A stretch of 64,000 nt of DNA from Narthecium ossifragum (GCA_963920575.1 OY986971.1:11596779-11660778), one strand, 5' to 3'; numbered from the stretch's first letter, positions 33,684 through 45,800 are shown. Numbers and translations are program-made. The notes: a model not told the origin generated them from the letters alone.

Positions 33684-34741
33684 AAATTTTGATACGACTT
33701 GAAAAGTGTCGTGGCTTAACAAGGCTGACCAAAATTACAATATATTCCGGTGCTCTACTTTAACTACTAAGAACTAGTAGATAGTGGAGAGTCCGAGTCG
33801 AGTCCACAGGGATTTCAGGGATTTAAATCAAATACTTAGTAAATCTCCTACTAATAAGTTGAGAAAAGATTTAGAATTGAAATTAAACTAAACTTATACT
33901 AAAGGATTGAAGAATATGAGAGAAAGGACCATAGGATTCTTAATCAGTAACTAAGGTTCTACCAGGTTTTCCAAAGATCAGGGCATGCAGACACGATAAA
34001 TGGCTTTCTAATAGTTGATAAAGGAATGGCTAATTCTCCTTATCACTCGACAAGTTCTGTTTAGGATTCCTTGTCGGCAAGAACAATTAACGAAATATCA
34101 GTGACCGAATGATTAGTTACGTTCACTGCTAATGAACCCTCTTACTGAGATGAGTTCATCGCAAGCAAAGCCAAAGATATGGATTTAGGTGTAATATCGA
34201 GATGACTTCGCATCTCGATGGCCGAAACTACAAAGATAAGATGCATGAAGGATTAGGGATGGAACGTAGTGGGACTAGCACTACTATAGTGGGACTAGCA
34301 CTATACAATCCCTAATCACGAATAAAATTCCATCCGAGATATCATGGTACTAGCATGATCCTCTTATTTGGATGAATCCAATCCACGCCCTAATATACAC
34401 AAGCTCTAGAATCAAGTGCAAGTAAGAACGATCCAAACATCCAGCAAGAAATTGACACCAAGATATAGGAAAATATAATCAATCCATAAAACCAAATAAT
34501 CGTGTATACAAACCCTAAATCTGAGAAATCCCTAGAAAAAACCCTAGTTACATAATAAGAATCCCATGGCTAGGGTTTTAGCTACTCATCTTCAGGGGAT
34601 AATCCATCGGTAGAAGTTGATGATCTCCTCCCACCATGGATCTCCTCCAAAGAATCGTCGAAGAAAAGATGTAGAAAAGATAGGTAAACTCCCTCCAAAA
34701 ACGTATGGAAAAAAACCCCCCTTAAAATCCCTAAAAATTGA

Positions 34742-34752
34742 CTACTTATAGC
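34742..34752 (-). promoter_or_regulatory. TATA box of the Athila-like 5' LTR
   Basis: On the minus strand GGGCTATAAGTAGTCA lies about 60 bp downstream of the palindrome array. It is the best candidate for the start of genomic RNA. Confidence 0.7.
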
Positions 34753-34811
34753 CCAAGAGACAACCTCCCACGGATTAGATCAGAGCCGTCGATCTTTGCT
34801 TCTGGCCGCGT

Positions 34812-35050
34812 CCGATCGATCCAACTCTTGGAGTTCGATCGATCGGAGTCCTTAACTCCCTTCATATTGCGCAACGCCCGAGCTGGATCGATCCAACTCT
34901 TGGAGTTCGATCGATCCTACGCCTTATTGCTGGTAACTCCCGAGCTGGATCGATCGGGCTTGACTTGGCCGATCGATCGAATCACCGTTGTTAAGCTACA
35001 TCCCTTGCTGGTTGAGTTGGATCGATCGAGCCTGTAGAGCTCGATCGATC
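34812..35050. repeat. Four hairpin-forming CGATCGATC modules in U3
   Basis: Eight GATCGATC motifs are arranged as four inverted pairs. Pair 1 (34813-34845) and pair 2 (34885-34917) have 15-nt arms with one mismatch around a TTG loop. Pair 3 (34948-34978) has arms of about 10-12 nt. Pair 4 (35020-35050) has perfect 12-nt arms. So each motif is palindromic by itself and each pair also folds. Confidence 0.9.
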
Positions 35051-35223
35051 TGGCTTGCCCAAAAACGCCAAAATAGATTGTTTTAACTCCAGAATTGATC
35101 TAACTCGTGGAAGGACCTGTTATGCCTGAAATGGAATAAAAGTAGTCAGTCCAGCATTGCTCGGGGCCCAACAAAGCCAAATTACAAGGGTGTTTTGTGC
35201 ACTTTTCAAGTCTTATCAATGGA

Positions 35224-38200
35224 CTGATTGCTTTAAAGGGTTATTGGGACAGATTGGGTTCTTTTATGCAGGGTCTTCTTGAGGATTGATGTATGAATTG
35301 TTGAGTAGAATTTTGCAATTTTTTTTGAGATATCGGTGGAGTGGATTGAGATTGCTGGTGACGTGATTGTGAAAATATATATGGTCATTCAAATAGTTTA
35401 TGGAGGATTTCCGATGCTATTGATCAATATAGGCGCTTTTCTTATGATGGAGTTTACTTCCATGTATTTGTACATTTATAATTATGAGTGCTCCTAATTA
35501 CCTTTCTCATGTGATCTGTTCAATGATGGATATAGGTTGGTGTGAATAGAGATTTGCCTTTTAGAGGTAGATTCTCTTGGTACTGTTAGATTTGTGTTAT
35601 GGTTTAGGTGCATGTTATCTATATGGTTTTCTCATGTGGTGAATTAAATTGGTTTCTTGCCCTCAATACTAAAACTTGAGATGACAGATTAAGGGCATTT
35701 TTCTTTTATAAAGGTTTGTTCATCTTTTATTTATTCCAGATACATTATAGATGGTTGGTCTTCCTTGAGCATTTCTCTTCATGTAGGGGCTATCATTTCA
35801 GATAAAAAAGGGAAATGTTGGTAATTAGTGTAAAGAATTAGGTTTCCTCCCTTTAGGACTTGATTATTCATACGTGGAAAGGAAAAATTCTCATGCTTGG
35901 AGAATTTGATTAGATTGTGAGTAGAGAGTCTCATGAAACTGTGTAGCAATATTAGTATTGGGTTACTGTTGCATTATGGCCTTCTTTCTTCTCTTTTTAA
36001 TGGCAAGGTGGTTCCCATTCTTTGTTGGGCTACATATGTTTTCATGTGTACGCAAGCTGAATGTGTATCAAAGAGGCTTCTTTGTTGCAGGACTTTTGAT
36101 TCCATCTTGCAGTTAATAGGAGACTTGACTCAGTGGAGGCTGACACCTGGGTTTTACAGTACACTTTTTCCTGAGGTTAAATGTGCTTCTTCATGATTTT
36201 GACTTCTCTTCTTTGAAGCTTGAGATTCAAAATTTTCAACAAAATCCTATTTATGCGCTTGCTTGGTTACATTGAACTGCTTTTCTCTGAGCTTGATAGT
36301 TGTCCTTGAATGAGGTGATGAGATATCTAAATTATGGGCCGTAGTTCCTTGGCTAGACTAGTATGATTCAGTGGCTGGCATTGAAAGGATTTATGCATGG
36401 TTAGAAATTCATAAATGAAAATCTAGCTGCTAAATTTTTGTCTAATTAGGATTCCCCATGTCTAGCTAACTTCTTCTTTGGTTGGTACTTTTGGCGGTGC
36501 TTCATTTGATTTGTTTTCTAATTTCTGGCTGACAATCTTAGCATTTAATTGTAACTTCAATTTTCATAGGAAGAAATTAACTTATAGTGTGATGTTACTG
36601 ACAATAAGTTCCTAACTTTTGCAGGCATCCCTCTTCATAGACACATTTGCACCATCTTGAAGTCTACTAATAGTAATTGATACCACCGTGTCATAGATGG
36701 TATGCACCAACTTCTTCATCTGTTCTGAAATTTTCATGGATTCACCAAGATTACAAGACTGGGTCATCTAAGCTAATCTGACCTACTTTTGTTGTATTAC
36801 ATCTATTTTCTTTAATTTCATTACAAGAGATTTCCTATCACTACCATGAGATGAGCTCACTTGCTCTCTCAATATGTTTGTCTCAGATCATTCATGATCA
36901 TGCTACTTTTGTTGCTTTTTTAAGTTTAGATGTCTTCTATGTACGATGTTGATCATTTGTATTTAAATGACATGGCGTTTTAGTAAGCTTTATGTTAGCC
37001 ATCAACTGACTTCAGATTCTGTACGATGTTGATCATTTGTCTCCTGCAAACACAGTGCTGTTGTTTTTCTAACTTTAATTTCGATTCTCCATGAGAAATT
37101 TTGGAGATTCATCTAAATCACTAAATTTTGTGTGCGTACTAAAAGTTCAGAATGCCTGAATCCATTCATGGTTACTCTCTCAGTAAATGTTTCTGTGATA
37201 GATGCCAACTTGAAGGAGCCTTTCAAGTAATTGATATCAAGCTTTTCAGTGAGTAAAGTAGACACCTTCCAATTTCAATCCATTTGTTGAAGTATGTGGT
37301 TAAGAAACAAAGTATACATCAAACTTAGGTTGAGAAATTTTTGAAACCATTGTGTCCATTGAAAACTGTTAAACTCTTATGCCCATATGTCCAAGAAGAT
37401 GAAATCACTCAGACTAATTGATTTGGCTAAAAATCAGATATCTCAAAAAACACTGGTTGGATATTACATAATAATCATGTTCTGTCTTTCTAGGTGATTG
37501 AATAGAGGAAGATGGATAATATCACAGCCAGTGAAATAGCAACTCATGATTCTGTTGCAGGTTGTATTTTGGATGCCACGGGCGCGATTCTCCATCAAGA
37601 TAGAGACATACACTCTCAGACGCATTATCGGTAGAAGGTTAGAGAAGCCATGGTGGTTACGTGCGAGGTGGATGTTAGAGCTTTCTTAATCTCTTTTACA
37701 TACATGTTTTTAGAGTACCATGAATCACTTAGGTAACTTCGGCAAGTTGTGACTTGAAACAAAATGAACCAAAGTTGGACATATTGGTATCAACTACTAT
37801 AGTGGAACTTGACTTTTCTTTATGCTTGCGGGTATCTCTTTTACATACATGTTTCTTAGGTAACTTCGGCAGATTGGCTGTCTTAGGAATAAGTTATCCC
37901 TGGAGAACTAGATTTTTACATGTTATCAAAGCTTATTCTGTTAAATTTTGGATTGATGATGGTAATCATCTAACTGTTGGATTTTCTGATCCAGGGCCAC
38001 GCATCAGTGAAGTGGTGGTGGTGTTGTGGGAATGCTTGGAGCTAGAGTTAAAAAGAGAAAAAACCAACGGTTAGATTTTGCTAGCCCTGGAGTTGGATTA
38101 TTGTGAAATTAAAATATCTGTATTTTTGTTTTTTCTTTGAAGTTGTGGTTTGTGAGGGATAATGTTGTATTTGAGGATACTATGGTTTGTAAAGTTTGTG

Positions 38201-38331
38201 GGGACAAGGTTTGCCCCGGGGACAAAGTTTGTGAGGGATAATGTTGTATTTGAGGGATAATGTTGCACTTATAAGGTTTGCCTCGGTACAGGTGAGGTTC
38301 TACCAAAATTTTTTGAAAAAACTCTATATAT
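35224..38331 (+). other. Helitron body, right part, no gene assigned
   Basis: AT-rich sequence with intron-like texture. A 28-bp direct repeat (TTTGTGAGGGATAATG...) lies at about 38149-38176 and 38227-38254. Short open frames (for example 35933-36196 and 37754-38074) have no recognisable domain. It may hold decayed captured gene fragments; none was identified. Confidence 0.4.
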
Positions 38332-38359
38332 CCGTGACGTAGGCACGGGCATTCCCTAG
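38332..38359 (+). terminator. Helitron 3' hairpin and CTAG end
   Basis: CCGTG and CACGG form a 5-bp stem with a 7-nt loop (38332-38348). After GCATTCC-type spacing comes CTAG at 38356-38359, followed by the host T. This is the standard 3' terminus of plant Helitrons, where the hairpin acts as the end signal for rolling-circle transposition. Confidence 0.9.
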
Positions 38360-38527
38360 TATATATATAGCAAATGCCTTATATGAATGGTTGTGGTAGT
38401 TCATTTACCTTATTATATGAATGGTTGTACTTCATTTATTTTGTTCTTATAATTAGTTATTTAGGCACATTTTCTAGACACTATCTTAAAAAATCTGCTT
38501 ATATATATTGCTTAAAATTTCATGTAG

Positions 38528-39707
38528 GACAATGTTGAACAAAGGGTGGTTGAAATATAATAGAGGAAATCCTGAGTATACAAAGGGGGTTGATGCATTT
38601 CTTCATTATGCATTTGAACAAGGAGTTGGCGAGACAATTCGATGTCCATGTAATAAATGTAGGAATACTTCATTTAGACAACGAAAGGAGGTCAGAGCTC
38701 ACTGGTTCAATAATGGATTTATGAAGAGCTATACAACTTGGGTATTTCACGGAGAAAAATTGGGCGAGAGAAAAGAATCAACCAATGATAATCAAGATGG
38801 AACAAGATACAAGGAGGTCAATACGGACAATGCACATGATGCATTTCTTGTTTTTGGAACAAGATACGAGGAGGTCACTGGTTCAAGAATGGATTTATCA
38901 AGATGGAACAAGATATGAGATGTTTAAGGTGTCATCTAGCCAAGAGAATAGATACCATGGATTTATCTTAAGCACCATGCAGCGCTTATATAGAGGTTGG
39001 CGGAATCGCTTACACGGGATCTATAAGAAGTTTCAAACAGATGAAGATAGGCTAGCTAATTGTCCTGAAGACGTCAAGCTTGAGGATTGGAAGCTTTTGA
39101 TAGAGCACTTCAAATCTGCGAACTTTCAGGTTTCGTAAAACTCTTAGCTTTTCTTCGTACATTTGGTTAATTAACTTTTATTCTCACTTTTAGACTCTTA
39201 AATAATATATTGATTATGATATTTAAGTTGCATGATATTTAATCACAATTTACACATGATGAGATGTTGTTGCAAGTTCTTGGTGAAAAGTCTGGATATT
39301 TTCATGGAAAAGGTGTAGGCAAAAAGGCTCCAAGTAGGAGGACAAGGCAAGAACAAAGTATGCATGAAGAGGTACATAGGGCGGTAGAGTTGGCTAATGA
39401 AACCATGATGGAAAATATGAGGGAGACTCTAAGAGCTGACATATGTGCTGATGTGGTTCAAAGTTTACGAGAGGAAACAAGAATTGCTATCAATGATGAA
39501 CTTCGGGCTGAACTTCGATCTGAAGTAAGACCATATGTAGAAGAAGAGCTTCGAACTCAACTTCAAACTCAACTACAAAAAGAAGTTGATGCTATGTTTA
39601 ATGCATGCATGGCTGCCTTCTTTAGCTCTATGTCCCAATCGAGGGCATCAACATCTATGGATGGAAATCAGGTAAATACTCCAACACTATATTTTATTTG
39701 TTCTTGA
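38528..39707 (+). pseudogene. CACTA transposase-associated gene fragment
   Basis: A splice-acceptor-like ATGTAG at 38522-38527 precedes an exon with the transposase-associated domain: WLKYNRGNPEYTKGVDAFL, CPCNKC, HWFNNGFMKSYTTW and HGE. After a messy stretch, GWRNRLHGIYKKF and EDWKLLIEHFKSANFQ (38990-39135) and then GEKSGYFHGKGVG with a long charged helix ending VDAMFNACMAAFFSSM (39264-39630) match the Ptta/En/Spm (TNP1/TNPA-like) family. Such proteins bind subterminal repeats. The parts lie in different frames. An intron probably separates 39138 and 39264. The TNP2 catalytic transposase was not found. Confidence 0.75.
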
Positions 39708-41150
39708 TATGTGTGTGTGTGAAAAAGGTTCTTGCCCATTTGAAGGGCTGCATTTGATTGGATAGTTTATTAAGGAGGTTCTTGCCCATCAATTGCTTTT
39801 GATGCATTTCCTTGCTTCATGGAATATATGAAATTTGGAATAAGAGGCTTAGTTAGAATGTTTCTTGATGTTTCAGTTACTTTATAAAATTTTAGCTGAT
39901 TATAAAATTGTTGTTCAAGTGAGTGTGTGATTGATAGGAATGTAGAATCATAGAAACCCTAAAGATTGAGTATTGGGGGGATGCTTGTTCTTTCTTTCTT
40001 CAAGTTAACATGTGCCTATGTGTTACTTACTGAGGTAGTGTGTGATTGATTGTAGTTAGTCTTTTTCCTTTCTCCTAGTTTGGTTAATTGCTCTTAATTT
40101 TGTTTCCTGTAGTTGCTAATTTTGCTATGTATTTTCTTGAGAATCCAGCTGTCTATTTTGTTCGTTGATTAGTATATGTTCCTTCTTACAGAACAAAACT
40201 GTTTGGTTAATTACGCCCTCCTATAGGAATTGTTCTAGGAAGGTTGTGGGGTGATGAATGGGAGGGGTTTGTTAGTAAGACATATACAACTCTCTTCACT
40301 GTTAGTTGTTTAATTGTGGGTCTACAACATCAGCTGGACTGACAGATTCGGAGTATTGGCATTAGGATTCCTGGATGGCAACCATTAAAGCTTTAATTTA
40401 TCTTTAATGTCAAAACCTGATATGCGATGGGTGAACTTTAAGAAATCATGTATTTGCAAGAGAATTAAAGTTAGAAGTGGGATTGAGAAAACATCCATTG
40501 GAGTTGAGCTTTTAGTTGAGAAATAATCAATTGGAATTAAAGTTATGATTTATTCATTTGCATCAAGAGTGGCAGTTTTTGTATTGCTACCCCATTCATG
40601 GTTGTAGTGGTGGAAGTATTTCTGATCATTATAGTGGTGGATGCAGACTGGCACGAATACAAGCTTTGCTGCCTCATCCATCGTTGTAGCATTTCTGTTT
40701 TTCTTATCAAAAATTGAATTTTTTCAATATGCATACTTTCATTTATTCCAATTTTAGGAGAGTCTATTCAAATTGAGAAACTATGTTATGAGCTACTCGG
40801 CGAAGATTACCGACATTGTTGAGCATATTTTGCTCACTATACTGATTTTTTTCAGGATTTATGTCGAAAAGGACATGCTATGGAGACTGTTGCTTATGTT
40901 GGATGCAAATGACTCAATTCAAAGCTGGTGTTGGCAAATGTAGCTGGTGGGAAAGAATTTTCAATTACTGTCAAAAGGTCTATATATCAGAGGATCTTTA
41001 ACTGGCATTTTTGAGGTTTTCTATTGTACCGAAAGCTTATACTTTCAACTCTTTGTACTTCCAGTTTATGAAAGAGTTTTTTTCATTACCAAAATTAGTC
41101 AAACAATTTGTACATCAGTTTTTAAATTAAAATGTCAATTGCAAAATTTA
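39708..41150 (+). other. CACTA interior, right part, no gene assigned
   Basis: AT-rich sequence without recognisable domains, between the gene fragment and the right subterminal repeats. It is probably intron or 3' untranslated sequence of the CACTA gene. Confidence 0.45.
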
Positions 41151-41797
41151 GATTCAGTGACAAAAAAGGTCATCACTAAAACAAGGTATAGTGAGAAGAA
41201 AATATTTGTTACTATAAACGAATTTAGTGACAACCCATTTTGGTTGTCACAACAAAGGCTTTCAGTGACAACAAACGTTGTCATTGAAAGAGCATATATT
41301 ATTATAAATATTTTTTAAATAAATATTAATTAATAATACAGTGACAAGAACATCATTTTTTGCAACGATATTAGTTGTCACAAAATAAAAGCTTTTAGTG
41401 ACAATTCAGTTAGTTGTCACCATAGACGCTTTCAGTGACAACAAAAGTTGTCACTGTATGAGCTTTTATTTTCATGAATATTATTTAAATAAATAATATT
41501 TAATTATATAGTGACAAGAATTTCATCTTTAGTAACAATAGTAGTCGTCACAAAATAACAACCATTAGTGACAAGTGAGGTCGTCACTAAAGAAGATGTT
41601 TTCGTGACAACATATCTCGTCACAAAAGAAGATGTTTTAGTGACAATGCAAAAAAGTTGTCACTGAACTTTCAGCGATGGAGGTATATGCGACGAGGTAA
41701 AGTCGTCACTGGACTCGTCATTGAAGAGGTTCAGTGACGAGTTTGGTACGTTTAGTGACGACTATTATTGTCACTAAAGGCATACTTTCTTGTAGTG
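41151..41797. repeat. Right subterminal repeat region of CACTA
   Basis: Dense copies of AGTGACAA, GTTGTCACT and GTCGTCAC in both orientations up to the TIR. It is longer than the left region. Part looks like tandem units of about 200 bp: TTTCAGTGACAACAAA near 41260 and 41432, and AATATTTAATTA-like sequence after each. Confidence 0.85.
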
Positions 41798-41800
41798 ATG

Positions 41801-42345
41801 TACCACTTGTGGAGTTTGCCTAAAATAACAGTTATCATACCAGCTTGGGTTTTGCACCCTTTGAGGCATTGTACGATAGACCGTGTCGTTTACCAGTGTG
41901 TTGGACAGAGGTTGGTGAGGCATCCCTTTCTGGGCCAAACATCATCCGGCAGTCGTCAGAGAGGCTGGCTCAAATCATACAGAGACTCCTGACAGTGCAG
42001 AGTAGGCAGAAGAGCTATTCAGATCAGAGGTGATGACCTTTAGAGTTTGTAGTTTGCAACAAAGTGTTATTGAAGGTTTTTCCACGCATAGGGTCAGTGA
42101 GATTTGGCAGCAAGGGCAAGCTAGCACCGAGATTCACGGGCCCTTTCGAGATCGGCAGACGCATTCAAGAGGTCGCCTACCAGTTGGCTCTACCCCCAAA
42201 CATGACAGTGGTCTACCCCACATTCCGTGTGTCGATGCTAAGTAAGTACATTCCATATCTGACACATGTGATCAGACTCAATGGCATCGAGATAGAGCAG
42301 GATGCCACCTACATAGAGCAGCCAGTGTAGATTCTGCAAGGACGG
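41801..42345 (+). pseudogene. pol: Tekay integrase, C-terminal part
   Basis: Resumes the integrase after the CACTA element: PLVEFA, then NNSYHTSLGFAPFEALYDR and LPVCWTEVGE, then VFPRIGSVRFGSKGKLAPRF, GPFEI and VYPTFRVSMLSKY. This is the GPY/F-type C-terminal domain of chromovirus integrase. A TAA follows PLVEFA and a stop or frame change occurs near 42033. Confidence 0.9.
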
Positions 42346-42480
42346 GATCAGGTGCTGAAAGGAAGATCGATACCATTAGTGATGGTCCGATGGAGGCATG
42401 GCAATACAAAGAGCTTGACTTGGGAGCGACAGGATCGCATGCGTCGAGAGTTCCCCCGACAGTTCGACCCAGCAGGTAGT
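42346..42480 (+). pseudogene. pol: Tekay chromodomain
   Basis: After a TAG at about 42328, the same frame reads RSIPLVMVRWRHGNTKSLTW and ERQDRMRREFP. This matches the chromodomain at the C-terminus of Tekay integrases, which guides insertion to heterochromatin. Confidence 0.85.
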
Positions 42481-42583
42481 TTACCTTGTTGTGGAAGTTG
42501 GTGCCTTTAGGACAAGTGGTTCTTGTTTTCTGGCCTTACCCTTACTTGAATTTCGAGATGACATTCTTTTAAGGATGTTAGGT

Positions 42584-42880
42584 TGTGAGGACACGTTCTT
42601 CTAACCTGGCTCGACTGTGTAGGTCAAGGGTCATTTTTCTATTGGTTTGGTTCCGCGTTGAGTGTGATCGGGTGATCGTATCGATGTTTTGGACCCGAAG
42701 GGTAATTTGGTAAAATTGCATCCTGACGGTCGGTTTTACACTCGCGTTACGCACACACTGCCTTAGATTGACGTTTGTGATTGATTAGCACCTTAGGGGT
42801 GCTTCCTATCGAAAGATTACAGAGATAGAATCGTACGGCCGAGATCGTTTCAGATATCTATAAATACCCCATGCTTTCTT
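42584..42880 (+). repeat. Tekay 3' LTR, segment 1
   Basis: Starts TGTGAGGACACGTTC after an AAGGATGTTAGG purine-rich end of the internal region. It is cut at 42880 by the solo LTR B. It includes the TATA box CTATAAATA at 42859-42867. Confidence 0.85.
42859..42867 (+). promoter_or_regulatory. TATA box in the Tekay 3' LTR
   Basis: CTATAAATACCCC, followed (after removal of the solo LTR) by a CT-rich leader, as expected for an LTR promoter. The insertion 14 bp downstream separates it from its leader. Confidence 0.7.
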
Positions 42881-45800
42881 TGTGAGGGCCCGTCCCTCCA
42901 ACCCGGTCCGAGCCCAGTAGGTCGAGGGTCTGTTTTTGGTGTTTGGCTCGGTTGGCCTTGTTTTGCGATCGGTTGATCGCGTCGCTGTTCTGGACCCCAA
43001 GGGCAATTTGGTAAATTGCGCCTTGGCGGTCGGTTTCACACCCGCGTAGTGCACACACAGCCTTGATTAATGTACGTGATCGAATAGATCCAGAAGGGGC
43101 GTTCATGATCGTCAGATCCGGACGGGATTACGAAGAGATATCGCAATTTGGGGTTGAATCGGACTGAGTCCGATTAAACTGACTAGACTAGGTTGGTTTA
43201 GGCCACTTAAGTTGCAAAACCCTTTTCTCTCTCTCTCTCTCTCTTTCTTTTCTTTTTCTCTTCTTTTTCTCTTCCTTCCCCTACCTTCCCTGTGCCCAAC
43301 CCCCCTCCTCCTTCCTTCCCTTCTCTCTCCCGGGGGAACCCTTCTTCCTTCCCCGACGACTTGGAGGCGGCGGCGAGGACCCCATCCCCCTTCTCCTTCC
43401 TTCATTTTCTCTCTTCCGCGGTAGCCTCTCTTCCTTCTCCGGCGACGGCTCCGGCTGTGGGAGGACTCCGGCAAGCTGGAGATGGCGACAGCGACATAAG
43501 ACGGCGGATCACGGAGGATTAGCAAGGATTGAAGATTGGATTTGCGTTTAAGGTAGGGTTTCTACCTAGATCTTTGGGTTAAGCTAGATCTCGGGTTTGG
43601 TTTGTTTGTTTGCTAATTTCTTTGTGTTAGATTGTTCCTCTTAGCATGCCTAACATCTCATCTAGCTTCCATACGGTTTTTAGTAGGATTTAAACCGGAT
43701 TTATACATGTTTTTCCCGGATTTTATCGAAGCTCTGTTTTTCTGCGAGCTGAACTGTTCTAGCTCAGATCTTGGCTCGTACGTGCATGATCCCGTTTGAG
43801 CATCAACATTAGAGTTGTAAATCTTCGGATCTACTTTCATTTTCCGCTGATTTCATAATTTTCGGAGTTTTCTACGAGTTATGGTGATTTTTCTTCGGAT
43901 CTGCGACGAGATCAAAATTAGTGAATTGATTAGTGAATTCCGGGAAGATTAGCCATTAGATTAATCCAATTCTTGGGCTGCATGTTCCTAGCATGCTAAT
44001 CTACGTCTGCCCAAGTTTTATTTGAAATCTGACGATGTTTGGATGTCGATTTGCAAAGTTCTTGTGGCCTCTAACGGTGGTTTACTGTAGCAATCCGGGA
44101 ATTAGCTTGTTAGTGGATTTTTGATGTTTTATCATGTTTTATTCTTCGGGATTCATGCGATTAGTATTCTGATGACCACAATATAGAGCGTGTATTTGTA
44201 CTCATTTAACCCCTATTTTATACCCATTTGTGCATGAAAGTGACCCTTTATAGCTTTTATTGTGCACTTTCGCCACTTGTGGCCTTATAGCACCCTCTTG
44301 GCCTAAGCAAGGCTTTTATGACGATTTTATTGTGTTTGAGTACATACATACTCAAACTCTTGCTTTATGTCTGTTACTACATGTGAGTGGGATATTGTGT
44401 ACTCTATAGACTTGTATTAGAAAAGTCTCGTACTCGAAAACGAGTTTTGATTCGAAACTACGATTTGAGCTTTTATGCGTTTTTTAGTACGGGTGTTCCG
44501 TAGTTTGGTTTTTATGCCCACGCATGTGTAACATGGTGTTTCGGATTGGTTGGTGGAGTTTTCGGTGTGTTTCGGGTCATAGGTCAAAATTAGGCTTCGG
44601 ACCTCCTTTTCAGATTTCATATTTTTAGTTAGTCAATACGGTTTTTGACGATTTTTTTATGTATTACCGATTACTCCAAAAATCCATTTTATCTCTTTAC
44701 CCAATACATTACATGTTGTACTACATGCTCACATACTTTGTTTTGATTTAAGGGTGTTCAGAGCGTTAATGAATTTCCTGAACGCGAAGCTACTTGATGC
44801 TGAATTTCTGCTATTGCTGAATGCTCTGTTTTGTATTATTTCGGAGCTGTAGTAATTGGGTCATAACGTTCTCATTGCTTATCAGAAATTGATGATCTCA
44901 GTATTGTTAGAAAGCTTTTAAAATGTTCTACAACTTCTATTTCAGGGACATTTCTCATTTGATATCATATTCACATGAAAATTCAAGCTTGAAGATTGCT
45001 TCTGGTTGCTGTAGCAGAAAGTACTGTAGCTGCGGGCTGAATTGGTCTAACTTGCATTGTGAGTCGATTTTGACTCGGTTCACTAAACCAACCTGGCCAT
45101 GTCAATCCATCAGTGGCTGGCGCTATCGTGGAGGCGAAAAAAACCTAGCTTGAAGGGGCTTTTAAAACGGGGGAAGAAAGGAGGGCTGAAGAGAACGTTT
45201 CTTTTTTTTTTAGAGCTTTTGTTCTTGAGTGTTCTTGAGCTTGAAGGAGGATTAAGAAGAGAGAAGAAGTGAGGATCGAGGCTACTACATCTTGGTGAAC
45301 CTGTTCTGAACCTTTCTATCGGATTAGATGTTTGTAATCCTTGCTTGCTTCCTTCTATTTCTTCTTATGATGAACTAAACCCTATCTCTAAGGGTTTAGG
45401 TTGTAGCTTTCACTCTATTACGGTATACATGTAGTTATCTTAGATGTCAATCTTGTTGTTGATGTGATTCATGTTGTGTGTAATGTTTGTAGATGCTAGG
45501 AATAGATCTACTCGATTAGGGTTTGAATTTGAGGCCGAGAGGCAATGATTCATTTGGCTAATACTTGTTTCACCATGAGCTGTTCTTATGCTAGGGATAG
45601 ATGAGAAGCTTGTGTGATCTAATGGATCTCCGACACTTTCAAACCTAACTTGATTTAGCTTGAAACCGGGAGGTGATAGCTTGCATGATTAGGACATTCA
45701 CCTATGCTCGGGAGAGATAGGAGGGGCTTGAGAGATTTGATCGATCATGAAATGATTGTCTTTGAGAGCTACTTGTATTACCATGTATAGGAGTGTTAGT

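Larger units (their letters stand above)
20069..35218 (-). mobile_element. Athila-like Ty3/gypsy retrotransposon, 15,150 bp
   Basis: Two LTRs (20069-21619 and 33690-35218) with TG...CA ends are flanked by the 5-bp duplication ATGGA (20064-20068 and 35219-35223). On the minus strand the order is 5' LTR, tRNA-Asp primer site, gag, protease, reverse transcriptase-RNase H, integrase, two accessory frames, long non-coding block, polypurine tract, 3' LTR. The protease box DLGAS, the lack of a chromodomain and the tRNA-Asp primer fit the Athila/Tat branch. The extra gene after integrase fits Athila. By hand the LTRs differ at about 20 sites in 1.53 kb, so the insertion is recent. Confidence 0.95.
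33690..35218 (-). repeat. 5' LTR of the Athila-like element
   Basis: A 1,529-bp copy of the LTR at 20069-21619, with about 20 substitutions by hand count and one module fewer. On the minus strand U3 carries the palindrome array (35050-34812), then the TATA box (34752-34742), then the leader. Confidence 0.95.
17913..38359 (+). mobile_element. Non-autonomous Helitron carrying an Athila-like element
   Basis: The 5' end TCTATTATATAAAGC follows an A, and the 3' end CTAG is followed by a T, the A/T target typical of Helitrons. No target duplication is present, as expected. The flanks join into a plain (TA)n tract. A hairpin stands just before the 3' end. After removing the Athila-like insertion and its duplication it is about 5.3 kb. 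No Rep/helicase gene was seen, so it would need another Helitron to move. Its first 700 bp closely match the copy at 58445. Confidence 0.85.
13951..41797 (+). mobile_element. CACTA (En/Spm) DNA transposon, with nested insertions
   Basis: The left end is CACTACAAGAAAT and the right end is TTTCTTGTAGTG, a 12-bp terminal inverted repeat. A 3-bp target duplication ATG flanks it (13948-13950 and 41798-41800). Both subterminal regions are dense in short GTGACAA/GTCACTA motifs. Without the Helitron it is about 7.4 kb. It keeps transposase-associated exons (38528-39707), but I found no TNP2-type transposase, so it is probably non-autonomous. It sits in the Tekay integrase: removing it and one ATG joins EQH to the conserved PLVEFA motif. 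Confidence 0.95.

Noticed and set aside
34812..35050. CRISPR-like or satellite array for the CGATCGATC repeats
   Set aside because: The units are palindromic, unevenly spaced and lie within a duplicated LTR of a plant retrotransposon. Neither description fits.
35933..38074. Open frames of 87 and 106 residues in the Helitron body
   Set aside because: No recognisable domain, AT-rich context and no conservation evidence.
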